From the NCBI GenBank assembly GCA_002496805.1, contig DALO01000018.1:1-47310 (forward strand): 47,310 bases of DNA. Direction: 5' to 3'. Positions within the stretch are counted from its first letter, which is position 1; each line of letters begins with the position of its first letter. The notes below the pieces were generated by a model. It was given only the letters and a program-made list of their open reading frames with translations. It did not search any database and was not told the origin of the DNA. This document shows positions 17,919 to 27,143 of this stretch, piece by piece. Source of the DNA: Methanobacterium sp. UBA353 (GTDB lineage Archaea > Methanobacteriota > Methanobacteria > Methanobacteriales > Methanobacteriaceae). The position numbers were made by a program, and so were the translations under genes.

Positions 17919-19409
17919 ATGGCAGGACAGGGAAAAAACCATAAAAATGACCTTTACTCTGAGACAACAGTGGAAGAAAAGATCATCCAGAAACCCAAAT
18001 CCATCCTTAAGGAGTATCCACGTAAAGGAGGTAGTGCACCTACAGCTACTCATTATTGTCCTGGTTGTGGTCATGGTATACTCCATAAACTCATAGGGGA
18101 GGCTATTGATGATCTGGGGATTCAAAACCGCACTGTAATGGCTAGTCCAGTGGGATGTGCAGTTTTCGCCTACTATTACTTTGACTGTGGTCATGTCCAA
18201 GTGGCCCATGGTCGTGCCCCTGCAGTGGGAACAGGCTTATCACGTGCTGAAGAAGATGCAGTGGTGATACTTTACCAGGGAGATGGAGATTTAGCATCTA
18301 TAGGATTAAATGAAACGATCCAAGCTGCAAACCGTGGGGAAAAGATGGCTGTATTCTTCGTGAACAATACAGTTTACGGAATGACTGGAGGGCAAATGGC
18401 ACCCACCACTTTGGTGGGTGAAGTCACTGTAACTTGTCAAGGGGGTAGAGATCCCCGTTACACTGGTTATCCTTTGCATATGTCTGAATTACTGGACAAT
18501 TTGGATGCACCTGTTTTTATTGAGCGGGTAGCTGTTTCAGATCCAAAAAATATTCGAAAAGCCAAAATTGCCGTTAAAAAAGCACTTGAAGTACAGAAGG
18601 ATGGTAAAGGATATGCTTTTGTGGAAGTGCTTTCACCATGTCCAACTAACCTTAGAATGGATGCTCAAGGATGCGAAAATTTTGTTAATGAGGAAATGAG
18701 TAAAGAATTCCCAGTGAAAAATTTCCGGGACCGTAAAAATAATGTTAAATCCCTCTGCAGGGCTAGTAGTGATTTTTCACAAGAAGCTCTAGACAGCATC
18801 TTTGAAGTAAAGGAAGACACATCTTGGGAAGCCCGGGATGATCCTTCCTTCGGCCGAAAAGTGGTAAGGATTGCCGGTTTTGGAGGTCAAGGTGTTTTAA
18901 GCATGGGACTTACACTTGCTCAAGCTGCTTGTAATGATCAAAGGCATGTTTCCTGGTATCCTGCCTACGGACCAGAACAACGAGGAGGAACTTCAGATTG
19001 TACAGTGGTGATTTCTGGAGAAACCATCGGTTCACCAGTAATCCCAACTTCAGACATTCTTGTAGCTTTAAACAGGCCTGCACTTGAAAAATTTGCTAAA
19101 AAAGTTAAAAAAGATGGGTTAATCCTATTTGACAAGCGCATAACTCGTTTTAAGAATGTTGAAGGTCTTATTCCCGAAGGTTTAAGGGCTATTGCAGTAC
19201 CAGCTCGAAAACTTGCCAAGGAACATGGCGTGCCGAGAGCTGCTAACACTGTAATGTTAGGAGTGCTCATGGCTATGGGGGTGACTAATCTTCCTGAAAA
19301 TGTTTTTAAAGAGGCTATTGAACATACTTTCCATAAAAAACCTAAATTAATCAATGTGAATCTAGAAATACTGGAAGCAGGTCTTCAATATGCTAAAAAA
19401 AACCTTTAA
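17919..19409 (+). CDS. vorA: 2-oxoisovalerate:ferredoxin oxidoreductase beta-gamma fusion subunit
   Basis: A 496-residue fusion. Residues about 40-290 are the thiamine-diphosphate (beta) domain, with CPGCGHGIL (C47, C50), SPVGCAVFAYYYFDCGH, the cofactor motif GDGDLASIG and NNTVYGMTGGQMAPTT. Residues about 320-494 are the gamma domain, with RIAGFGGQGVLSMGL and WYPAYGPEQRGGTSDCTV. The beta-gamma fusion in one VorA chain is the known arrangement in Methanobacteriales. It directly abuts vorB. Together the three genes form a complete VOR. The linker between domains (about 285-315) is charged and variable. Confidence 0.94.
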   Translation: MAGQGKNHKNDLYSETTVEEKIIQKPKSILKEYPRKGGSAPTATHYCPGCGHGILHKLIGEAIDDLGIQNRTVMASPVGCAVFAYYYFDCGHVQVAHGRAPAVGTGLSRAEEDAVVILYQGDGDLASIGLNETIQAANRGEKMAVFFVNNTVYGMTGGQMAPTTLVGEVTVTCQGGRDPRYTGYPLHMSELLDNLDAPVFIERVAVSDPKNIRKAKIAVKKALEVQKDGKGYAFVEVLSPCPTNLRMDAQGCENFVNEEMSKEFPVKNFRDRKNNVKSLCRASSDFSQEALDSIFEVKEDTSWEARDDPSFGRKVVRIAGFGGQGVLSMGLTLAQAACNDQRHVSWYPAYGPEQRGGTSDCTVVISGETIGSPVIPTSDILVALNRPALEKFAKKVKKDGLILFDKRITRFKNVEGLIPEGLRAIAVPARKLAKEHGVPRAANTVMLGVLMAMGVTNLPENVFKEAIEHTFHKKPKLINVNLEILEAGLQYAKKNL

Positions 19410-19750
19410 CCATAAGATAAACATGATACGTTTTGAAATTGTTTAATTTTAGTAAGAAAAGTTATTAAAGTTTATATGATGACGTTATATAATGTCATGT
19501 AATCTTTAAAAGTCTATAAACAACTCTACTTCGGGGATTTCTCCAACTAGCGTATTATTTATCCTTTTTTTCTTTTTAAATATATTTAATTAATTCTAAT
19601 TACCTTTTTTTTTAAATTATCAAAAATTTATTTTAATATAAAATTTTAAGTTAATAGAGTAACAAACTATTACCAAGTTAATTATTGAGTAAGATTAAAG
19701 TAAGTGGTTAATGGGGTGCAAATAACTGTCGATGGTGTAGGGGTGAATTA
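19410..19750 (+). promoter_or_regulatory. Regulatory region before the second 2-oxoacid oxidoreductase
   Basis: This 341-base gap has no gene. A near-perfect 20-base palindrome, ATGACGTTATATAATGTCAT, lies at 19479-19498; nine of its ten base pairs match and its core TTATATAA is itself a TATA box. A second TATA candidate lies near 19635 and a T-rich block at 19562-19616. The segment 19528-19545 (GGGGATTTCTCC and flanks) could form a small hairpin in a long leader. The start codon at 19751 has GGGGTGA upstream. Confidence 0.45.
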
Positions 19751-21559
19751 ATGACTTTTTTATCCAAAAAAAATAACATTTCTGTGGTTCTTTGTGGTGA
19801 AGCAGGTCAGGGAATTCAGACTGTAGAAACAATCTTGGTTCAAGCTCTTAAACGTACTGGTTACCATATTTTTTCCACCAAAGAGTATATGTCGAGGGTT
19901 AGAGGAGGTTACAATTCCACACAAATCAGAGTTTCCTCCCACAGAGTTTCTTCATACGTTAAGAGAATCGACATACTTTTGGTGCTAAGTTCAGGCGCTA
20001 TAAAACATCTGGAAGATAGAATATCCGAAGATACATTCATAATAGGTGATCCAGAACATTTTAAATCAATAAAAGAGAGTAATACTCAAGAATTTCAACA
20101 CAAATATCATCAAGAGGTTACTAAACAGTATAATTTTTTGGAGATTCCCCTAATACAAACTGCCCAAGAAATGGGAGGTCTGATATTTGCCAATGTAATT
20201 GTGGCAGGTATCCTATCATGTATTTTAAACATCCCTAAAGAGATATTTAACAGACTCATCCATGATATTTTTGCACGTAAAGGTGATGAGATACTTCAAA
20301 AGGATTTAAATGCAGGAAAAGCAGGTTATGATCTTGGCAGAGAATTAAGGGATTCTGAATCAGGAAAAATTCAATTATCACTTTCTGTAAACTCAAAAAT
20401 AAAAGATGAACTGTTGATTAATGGTACTGATGCTGTAGGATTTGGATGTCTTGCTGGAAATTGTAGATTCATGGCGTCTTATCCTATGACTCCATCCACT
20501 CCTTTACAGGGATTCTTGGCAGCCCATGCCAATGATTTTGAACTCATATATGAACAAGCAGAAGACGAAATCGCAGCTATTAACATGGCGGTAGGTGCCT
20601 CTTATGCAGGTGCTCGGAGCATTGTAGCCACATCTGGGAGTGGATTTGCTCTTATGGAAGAAGGAGTGGGCTTAGCCGGGATGATAGAAACTCCTGTTGT
20701 TATTTATATAGGTCAAAGGCCTGGCCCAGCTGTGGGACTTCCCACCCGAACCAGTCAGGAAGATTTAAACTTGGCATTATACTCGGGAACAGGAGAATTT
20801 CCTAGGATTATATTCGCCCCAGGAAAACTGGAAGACGCATTTACATTAACTCAGAAAGCATTTAACTTGGCTGAAAAATATCAAATCCCAGTTTTTATCC
20901 TTTCAGATCAGTACTTCGCGGATTGTTATTATAACATCCCCTCACTACTTGTAGATGATATTCAGAATGAAAATTATCTGATTAAAACAACTCCAGAATA
21001 CAAAAGATATATGATAACACATGACGGAATAACTCCCAGGGGAATACCTGGATATGGGGAGGGGCTGGTGGTTGTTGATTCTGATGAACATGATGAAGAA
21101 GGACATCTAACTGAAGACTTGCTTATAAGGAAGCAGATGGTTGATAAAAGATTGAAAAAAATAGAACATATAAAGAATGATGTTATTCCACCGGATTTAG
21201 AAGGCCCCAATGATTATAAAAATCTTGTTATTGGTTGGGGTTCCACCTACTGGACAATAATCGAGGCTTTAGAAAACATCAGAAAAACATATCCGGATTA
21301 TAAGATTAGCTTCCTTCATTTTAAACAAATTTATCCTTTCCACAGAAGTGTTTCAGGATATCTGGAAAAGGCAGATAATGTTATAATATTTGAAAATAAT
21401 GCCCAAGGACAAATGGCCAACCTCATAAAGCTTGAAACTGGCTTCGAAATACAGGAAAAGGTTCTTAAATATGATGGCATGCCTTTTTCTGTAGAAGAAG
21501 TGGAAGAAAACCTTAAAACATTTATGGGCATTGGTAATGGGGATATGGGGATGTTATAA
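19751..21559 (+). CDS. 2-oxoacid:acceptor oxidoreductase, gamma-alpha fusion subunit
   Basis: A 602-residue fusion in the order opposite to VorA. Residues 8-195 are the gamma domain: CGEAGQGIQTVETIL, then STKEYMSRVRGGYNSTQIR. Residues about 205-600 are the alpha (pyrimidine-binding) domain: CRFMASYPMTPSTPLQGFL, EQAEDEIAAINMAVGASYAG, TSGSGFALMEEG and RPGPAVGLPTRTSQEDL. This KorA-type build is that of 2-oxoglutarate or related oxidoreductases in many bacteria and some archaea. The substrate cannot be read off; 2-oxoglutarate, pyruvate or another 2-oxoacid is possible. Its last base overlaps the ATG of the beta-subunit gene (21559), a tight coupling. Confidence 0.93.
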   Translation: MTFLSKKNNISVVLCGEAGQGIQTVETILVQALKRTGYHIFSTKEYMSRVRGGYNSTQIRVSSHRVSSYVKRIDILLVLSSGAIKHLEDRISEDTFIIGDPEHFKSIKESNTQEFQHKYHQEVTKQYNFLEIPLIQTAQEMGGLIFANVIVAGILSCILNIPKEIFNRLIHDIFARKGDEILQKDLNAGKAGYDLGRELRDSESGKIQLSLSVNSKIKDELLINGTDAVGFGCLAGNCRFMASYPMTPSTPLQGFLAAHANDFELIYEQAEDEIAAINMAVGASYAGARSIVATSGSGFALMEEGVGLAGMIETPVVIYIGQRPGPAVGLPTRTSQEDLNLALYSGTGEFPRIIFAPGKLEDAFTLTQKAFNLAEKYQIPVFILSDQYFADCYYNIPSLLVDDIQNENYLIKTTPEYKRYMITHDGITPRGIPGYGEGLVVVDSDEHDEEGHLTEDLLIRKQMVDKRLKKIEHIKNDVIPPDLEGPNDYKNLVIGWGSTYWTIIEALENIRKTYPDYKISFLHFKQIYPFHRSVSGYLEKADNVIIFENNAQGQMANLIKLETGFEIQEKVLKYDGMPFSVEEVEENLKTFMGIGNGDMGML

Positions 21560-22419
21560 TGAAATTTAAAGATTTTGACATGCCGCATGCTGATGTGGCT
21601 TGGTGTCCGGGGTGTGGTAATTTTTCAATTTTACGCAGCCTCAAGAAAGCTCTGGCTGAACTTGAAATTTTACCTGAGAATTTGGTTTTTGTATCCGGTA
21701 TAGGGCAAGCTGGCAAACTTCCCCATTATATTAGAGGCAACGTATTCAATGGATTGCATGGAAGATCATTATCTCCGGCCACGGGAATAAAAGCAGTTAA
21801 CCCCGAATTAACGGTCATTGATGTTAGTGGGGATGGATGTATGTATGGGGAGGGTGGTAATCACTTCATGCACACAATAAGGCGCAACCCCAATATTACC
21901 AACTTGGTTCATAATAACATGGTATACGGTCTCACCAAGGGACAAGCATCACCAACTAGTCAGAAAAATTTTAACACACCTTTACAAGTAGAAGGAGTAT
22001 TTTTAGAACCATTCAACCCATTGGGCGTGGCTATTGCTCTTGATGCGTCATTTGTGGCCCGAGCTTACAGTGAAGATCGTAAACAAACCATTGAAATTTT
22101 CAAATCAGCAATAAAACATAAAGGATATGCACTGGTGGACATATTTCAGCCATGTGTCACCTTCAATCGGGTGAATACCAAAAACTGGTTCAGAGAACAT
22201 ACCTATTACTTGGAAGATGATCACGATCCTCTAGACAGAAGCATGGCATTCAACCGAGCTATTGAAACTGGCGAATATCCTTTAGGAGTTTTTTATATGA
22301 ATCCCAATAAAAAAACTTTTGAAGAGAATTTAAACGTTTATTCCGACAAAAAAACTCCTTTATTCCAAAGAAAAATTGATACAGATCAAATAAAAGCTTT
22401 GATAGATAGTAACAGATGA
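21559..22419 (+). CDS. 2-oxoacid:acceptor oxidoreductase beta subunit
   Basis: The 286-residue thiamine-diphosphate-binding partner of the preceding gamma-alpha fusion. The cluster-binding start is WCPGCGN (C16, C19), with a further cysteine in IFQPCVTFNRVN. The cofactor motif is SGDGCMYGEGGNH (90-102), followed by HNNMVYGLTKGQASPTS. The complex therefore has alpha, beta and gamma parts but no ferredoxin-like delta chain at this locus, unlike VOR next door; electrons would leave through the single beta-subunit cluster. It overlaps the preceding gene by one base. Confidence 0.93.
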   Translation: MKFKDFDMPHADVAWCPGCGNFSILRSLKKALAELEILPENLVFVSGIGQAGKLPHYIRGNVFNGLHGRSLSPATGIKAVNPELTVIDVSGDGCMYGEGGNHFMHTIRRNPNITNLVHNNMVYGLTKGQASPTSQKNFNTPLQVEGVFLEPFNPLGVAIALDASFVARAYSEDRKQTIEIFKSAIKHKGYALVDIFQPCVTFNRVNTKNWFREHTYYLEDDHDPLDRSMAFNRAIETGEYPLGVFYMNPNKKTFEENLNVYSDKKTPLFQRKIDTDQIKALIDSNR

Positions 22420-22499
22420 TTTAGGAATTTTTATTGTTTATTAGAATGATTAGTTTCGGAATCATTAGTCAACATATTAATAAATTTTTTAGGTGGAAA

Positions 22500-23279
22500 A
22501 TGAAAAAAATAAGAATATTATCATGGAACGTAAACGGAATCAGAGCCGTGCATAGGAAAGGATTTTTAAAATGGTTCATGAAAGATAAACCCGACGTTTT
22601 ATGTATTCAAGAGACTAAAGCCCATCGTAAACAGTTTCCATCAGATATTAAGAGTATTGATGGTTATCAATTATATAGTTCAGATGCGGAACGAAAGGGA
22701 TACAGTGGTGTGGCTACTATAACCAACAAAAAGCCCGAAAAAGTTCGAAATGGTTGGGGGGTACCCAAATTCGATAGTGAAGGCCGGACCTTAATCACTG
22801 ATTATGGGGATTTTGTATTATTCAACATTTACTTTCCCAATGGAAAAATGTCTGAAGAGAGACTTCAATACAAATTAGACTTCTATAATTCATTCTTAGA
22901 TTATGCGGACACACTCAAAGATGAAGGGCGCAATATAATAGTTTGCGGTGATGTTAACACAGCTCACAAAGAAATTGACTTAGCACGCCCCAAGGAAAAC
23001 AAGAAAGTTTCGGGTTTCTTACCAATTGAAAGGGAATGGATTGATCACTTTTTAAGTCATGGTTATGTGGACACATTCAGGGAATTTAACCATGAATCCG
23101 ATAATTACACTTGGTGGAGTTATCGCACACGGGCAAGAGATAGAAATGTTGGATGGAGATTGGATTACTTCTTCGTGAACCAAGAATTTATGGATCATGT
23201 AGAAGATTCCTACATTCTGTCTGATGTTATGGGTTCTGATCACTGTCCTGTGGGAATAGACATAAAATTAGATGATTAA
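22500..23279 (+). CDS. xth: Exonuclease III family AP endonuclease
   Basis: Repairs abasic sites and damaged DNA ends. The ATG at 22500, after AGGTGG, gives 259 residues starting MKKIRILSWNVNGIRAV, the usual family start; upstream in-frame codons are not conserved-looking. Catalytic residues are E38 in QETK, D151 and N153 in GDVNTAH, D222 in WRLDYFF, and D247-H248 in GSDHCPVG. The Methanothermobacter homologue Mth212 also cuts at deoxyuridine, standing in for a missing uracil glycosylase, so this enzyme may do so too (inference from family). It stands alone after the beta-subunit gene. Confidence 0.95.
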   Translation: MKKIRILSWNVNGIRAVHRKGFLKWFMKDKPDVLCIQETKAHRKQFPSDIKSIDGYQLYSSDAERKGYSGVATITNKKPEKVRNGWGVPKFDSEGRTLITDYGDFVLFNIYFPNGKMSEERLQYKLDFYNSFLDYADTLKDEGRNIIVCGDVNTAHKEIDLARPKENKKVSGFLPIEREWIDHFLSHGYVDTFREFNHESDNYTWWSYRTRARDRNVGWRLDYFFVNQEFMDHVEDSYILSDVMGSDHCPVGIDIKLDD

Positions 23280-23380
23280 ACTATCAATAAATAAATTCAA
23301 CCAAACAACTATAGGAACGTTCATACAATAGGAAATCCTGATAGGCAGAAACTATATAAAATATATTTGGGGGATTAAAA

Positions 23381-23674
23381 ATGGACAAATTTGATGAAAA
23401 ATTGCAAGTATTATCAAAGAAGGGCCTGTCTGAAGAAGAAATTAAAAAGAAAATTTTAGATGAAATGGGAGATGAATGCATTTGTCCGGATTGCCCAATG
23501 TTCAACCAGTGTGCCAGGGAAAAGTATGAGGGACTGTACTGTATTTTGGGCAAATCCGAATGTACCTTGGAAGAGGATGAATGCATATGTCCTGATTGTG
23601 AAGTTGTGGAAGATTTAGATCTTAAATATGATCTTTACTGTATCAAAGGATCTGAAAAAGAATTAAGGGAATAA
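23381..23674 (+). CDS. Cys-rich DUF2769 protein
   Basis: A small acidic protein of 97 residues with a repeated cysteine module: ECICPDCPMFNQC...LYCILGKSEC in the middle, then ECICPDCEVVEDL...LYCIKG. This is the DUF2769 pattern, common in methanogens and of unknown function; the cysteines probably bind zinc or an iron-sulfur cluster. The N-terminal helix is EKLQVLSKKGLSEEEIKKKI. GGGGGATT upstream of the ATG serves as ribosome site. It is single-gene, between xth and gatD. Confidence 0.85.
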   Translation: MDKFDEKLQVLSKKGLSEEEIKKKILDEMGDECICPDCPMFNQCAREKYEGLYCILGKSECTLEEDECICPDCEVVEDLDLKYDLYCIKGSEKELRE

Positions 23675-23894
23675 ATTCATGTAATCTCGGAAAACTTTGA
23701 TAATCCATAAAAATAATTTAACAATATACTTCTAACATAAAGATATTCCTAATGTATCATGAATAACGTGATGGGAATAGATAAAAGTTAGATTGATTAG
23801 ACAGAATTTTAATAATCTAGAATTTTGGTATGCAACGTTGAAATCCTTAGTTTTCATATTTTAATTTATCCGGAAAAAAGATTTGAGGGATGTT

Positions 23895-25220
23895 ATGAGT
23901 TATCATGGATTAGCTAAAAATTTTTTAGAATCACAGGGAATATCAATTGGAGACATTATATCCATAAAAAAAGAGGACATAGAATATAAGGGCATCTTAT
24001 TGGACCGAGTTGAAGATGCTGATGAGTTCCATGTCGTGTTGAAGTTGGATAATGGATACAATATTGGCGTCACCATAGACAAAGCTGAAATAAAGCTTAT
24101 TGAAAGGGGACAACAGCCAAAAATTGATCATTCTCCAATGGATATGCAGAAAGATCCAAACAAGATGAACATATCCATCATATCCACAGGAGGAACTGTT
24201 GCATCCCTTATTGACTATAAAACAGGAGCCGCACATCCTGCATTCACTGCTGATGACCTTTTAAGAGCCACTCCCGAACTGATGGATGAAGCTAACATTC
24301 AGGGTAAGGCGATCATGAACATTTTAAGCGAGAATATGAAACCTGAATATTGGATTGAATCAGCTCGATCAGTGGTTGATGAGATAAATAATGGTGCTGA
24401 TGGGGTAGTAGTGGCTCATGGAACTGATACAATGCATTACACATCAGCTGCACTGAGTTTCATGATTGATTCTACGGTTCCAATTATCATTACTGGCGCT
24501 CAAAGAAGTTCTGACCGACCATCATCTGATGCCTTTTTAAATTTAATTAGCTCAGTTATTGCTGCTAAATCGGATATTGCTGAGGTAATGATCTGCATGC
24601 ATGCCACTGAAAACGACAACAAAGTCCATTTGCATCGTGGAACTAAAGTTCGTAAGATGCACACTAGTCGCAGGGACACCTTCACCAGCATCAACAGCCA
24701 CCCACTGGCACAGGTGCAAGATGGGAAGATAAAAATTATTGACACAAATTACTCGTACAGGAAACGTAACCAAGTCAAATTAAAATTAAATGACTCATTT
24801 GAATCAAAAGTAGCTTTTATAAAGATTTTTCCTGGCATCACTGCTGAATTAATTGATTATCATGTTGATAAAGGATTTAAAGGCATATTACTAGAGGGCA
24901 CTGGTTTGGGCCACTGTCCGGATCATCTCTTCCCCTCAATTCAGAGGGCGGTGGATGAAGGAATACCAGTATTTATGTCATCTCAGTGCATATATGGTCG
25001 AACCAACTTGAATGTGTACAGTTCTGGGAGAAAACTTTTATCTGCTGGAGTAATACCTGTCGGAGACATGTTACCTGAGACAGCCTACGTAAAACTAGCA
25101 TGGGTTTTAGGACAGGCTGTAAATAAGGAAGAAGTCAGAAATATGATGTTAACTAATCTTAAAGGAGAGTTAGAAGTTAAATCATCCTCAAAATACTTCT
25201 CAAGGGATTATGGGGAATAG
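23895..25220 (+). CDS. gatD: Glutamyl-tRNA(Gln) amidotransferase subunit D
   Basis: Asparaginase-type subunit that releases ammonia from glutamine for the archaeal GatDE complex, which converts Glu-tRNA(Gln) to Gln-tRNA(Gln). The ATG at 23895 has GAGGGATG upstream and gives 441 residues; a TTG at 23883 is rejected. Residues 1-75 form the N-terminal beta domain. The asparaginase part has STGGTVAS (T101), AHGTDTMHYT (T177, D178) and TGAQRSSDRPSSDA. The C-terminal part includes EGTGLGHCP and SSQCIYGRTNLNVYSSG. It is followed at once by gatE, as in other Methanobacteriales. Confidence 0.96.
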   Translation: MSYHGLAKNFLESQGISIGDIISIKKEDIEYKGILLDRVEDADEFHVVLKLDNGYNIGVTIDKAEIKLIERGQQPKIDHSPMDMQKDPNKMNISIISTGGTVASLIDYKTGAAHPAFTADDLLRATPELMDEANIQGKAIMNILSENMKPEYWIESARSVVDEINNGADGVVVAHGTDTMHYTSAALSFMIDSTVPIIITGAQRSSDRPSSDAFLNLISSVIAAKSDIAEVMICMHATENDNKVHLHRGTKVRKMHTSRRDTFTSINSHPLAQVQDGKIKIIDTNYSYRKRNQVKLKLNDSFESKVAFIKIFPGITAELIDYHVDKGFKGILLEGTGLGHCPDHLFPSIQRAVDEGIPVFMSSQCIYGRTNLNVYSSGRKLLSAGVIPVGDMLPETAYVKLAWVLGQAVNKEEVRNMMLTNLKGELEVKSSSKYFSRDYGE

Positions 25221-25233
25221 AAGGATTATGGTG

Positions 25234-27126
25234 ATGGATATGGATGAAAAAATGGATTACAATGAACTGGGTCTCATGATGGGTCTGGAGATACATCAAC
25301 AACTCAACACGCAAACGAAACTATTCTGCCCTTGTGAATGTGAATTAACTGATAAACAACCTAATTATAATCTTTTAAGGCATCTCAGACCAACTCAAAG
25401 TGAATTTGGAAAAATTGATCGGGCTGCATTTGAAGAATCCCGACGAAAACTCACATTTATTTATGATGCCTATCCTCAGCACACTTGTCTGGTGGAAACA
25501 GATGATGAACCACCGCACCCTCTAAATCAGGAGGCACTGGAAATTGGCCTAATAATAGCATCACTTTTGAACATGCAAGTGGTGGATGAGTTCCATACCA
25601 TGCGAAAACAAGTTATTGATGGAAGTAACACTGGAGGATTCCAGAGAACGGGATTGGTAGCCAGTAACGGACATTTGGAAACACCTTATGGTAAAGTAGT
25701 TATTGAAAATCTGTGTTTAGAGGAGGATGCTGCGCGCAGAATGGGTCAGAGGAAAGGTAATGTAGAATTTCGTCTTGATAGGTTAGGCATACCTCTTCTG
25801 GAGATAACTACTGATCCTTCCATTCACAAGCCTGAACAAGTAAGGGAAGTAGCCTACCAGATCGGTCAAGTATTGCGCAGCACCAAGGTAAAACGTGGAC
25901 TCGGGACCATACGTCAAGATCTCAATATTTCAATAAGAGATGGGGCTCGAATTGAAATAAAAGGCGTACAGGACTTGGATTCTATGCCCTTAATGGTTGA
26001 AAATGAGATTAAACGTCAACTAAAACTACTGGAAATACGTGAAAAACTTCAAGAACGTAAAGCTCATGTTGAAGAAGAAATTCATTATTTAGAAGAGATA
26101 TTCCGCGGAACTGAATCTAAAATAATAAAAAAAGCCCTTAATAAGAATGATAAAGTTTTAGCCATAAAATTGAAAGGGTTCAAAGGATTAATTGGTAAGG
26201 AATTACAACCTAACCGTAGATTTGGAACTGAACTGGCTGGATATGCCAAAAAAATGGGAATAGCAGGAATATTCCACAGTGATGAACTTCCAGCATACGG
26301 TATAACACAAGCAGAGGTGGACAAAATTAATAAAGTCATGAAAATCAGCGATAATGATGCTTTCATCCTGGTTGCAGATGACGAAGAGAAAGCTCATAAT
26401 GCAATGGAAGAAGTGCAAAGACGAGCTAGAATGGCGATAAAAGGTGTTCCTGAAGAGACTAGGAAGGCGCTTGATGATGCTAATACTGAATATCTCCGAC
26501 CATTACCTACTGCCAGCAGGATGCATGTTGAAACTGATATTCCTGCACAAGTAATATCCAAAAAACTTTTAAATCATGTAAAAGCAAACCTTCCAGAACT
26601 TCCTGAAGATAAAAAAGTCCGTATTATTGAAGAGTATAATTTAAGTGAGGATCTGGCAAGTCAGCTGGTCAGACAAGATAGGGTTAAGCAATTTGAGGAA
26701 ATTGTGGTAGAATGTCGTGTTGAACCCATTACAGTTGCTTCTGTACTGGCTTACACTCTCAAAGAGCTTAAAAGAGAAGGATTAGATGTTGATAATCTCT
26801 TGGATAATAATATTTTAGAAACATTCCATTTGCTCAAAGAGGGTAAAATTTCAAAGGAAGCAATTTCAAATGTTTTAGTTGGGGTTTTAAAGGATAATTC
26901 ACATCCGGAAGAAGTTGCACGAGATTTGAATCTGATGATGCTTTCAGAAGATGATGTAGCAAAAATAATTAAAGACATTGTTTCTTCTAATGAGGGCTTG
27001 GTTAGGGAAAGGAATATGGGATCCATGGGACCTCTCATGGGAATGGCGATGAAAGAATTTAAGGGTAAAGCTGATGGAAAATTGGTAAATAAACTTGTTA
27101 GGGAAGAAATACAGAAATATCTATAA
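25234..27126 (+). CDS. gatE: Glutamyl-tRNA(Gln) amidotransferase subunit E
   Basis: Kinase/amidotransferase subunit that phosphorylates Glu-tRNA(Gln) and amidates it with ammonia from GatD. It is a GatB-like protein: GLEIHQQLNTQTKLFC, VETDDEPPHPLN and DLNISIRDGARIEIKGVQDL. An AspRS-like GAD insertion (about residues 280-420, with GKELQPNRRFGTELAGYAKKM) marks it as archaeal GatE. The YqeY-like tail ends NMGSMGPLMGMAMKEFKGKADGK. Several starts are possible (25210, 25228, 25234, 25252). I prefer the ATG at 25234 because GAAGGA (25219-25224) is at the right distance and the overlap with gatD disappears. Confidence 0.95.
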   Translation: MDMDEKMDYNELGLMMGLEIHQQLNTQTKLFCPCECELTDKQPNYNLLRHLRPTQSEFGKIDRAAFEESRRKLTFIYDAYPQHTCLVETDDEPPHPLNQEALEIGLIIASLLNMQVVDEFHTMRKQVIDGSNTGGFQRTGLVASNGHLETPYGKVVIENLCLEEDAARRMGQRKGNVEFRLDRLGIPLLEITTDPSIHKPEQVREVAYQIGQVLRSTKVKRGLGTIRQDLNISIRDGARIEIKGVQDLDSMPLMVENEIKRQLKLLEIREKLQERKAHVEEEIHYLEEIFRGTESKIIKKALNKNDKVLAIKLKGFKGLIGKELQPNRRFGTELAGYAKKMGIAGIFHSDELPAYGITQAEVDKINKVMKISDNDAFILVADDEEKAHNAMEEVQRRARMAIKGVPEETRKALDDANTEYLRPLPTASRMHVETDIPAQVISKKLLNHVKANLPELPEDKKVRIIEEYNLSEDLASQLVRQDRVKQFEEIVVECRVEPITVASVLAYTLKELKREGLDVDNLLDNNILETFHLLKEGKISKEAISNVLVGVLKDNSHPEEVARDLNLMMLSEDDVAKIIKDIVSSNEGLVRERNMGSMGPLMGMAMKEFKGKADGKLVNKLVREEIQKYL

Positions 27127-27143
27127 AGTGAAGGTGCATTGTA

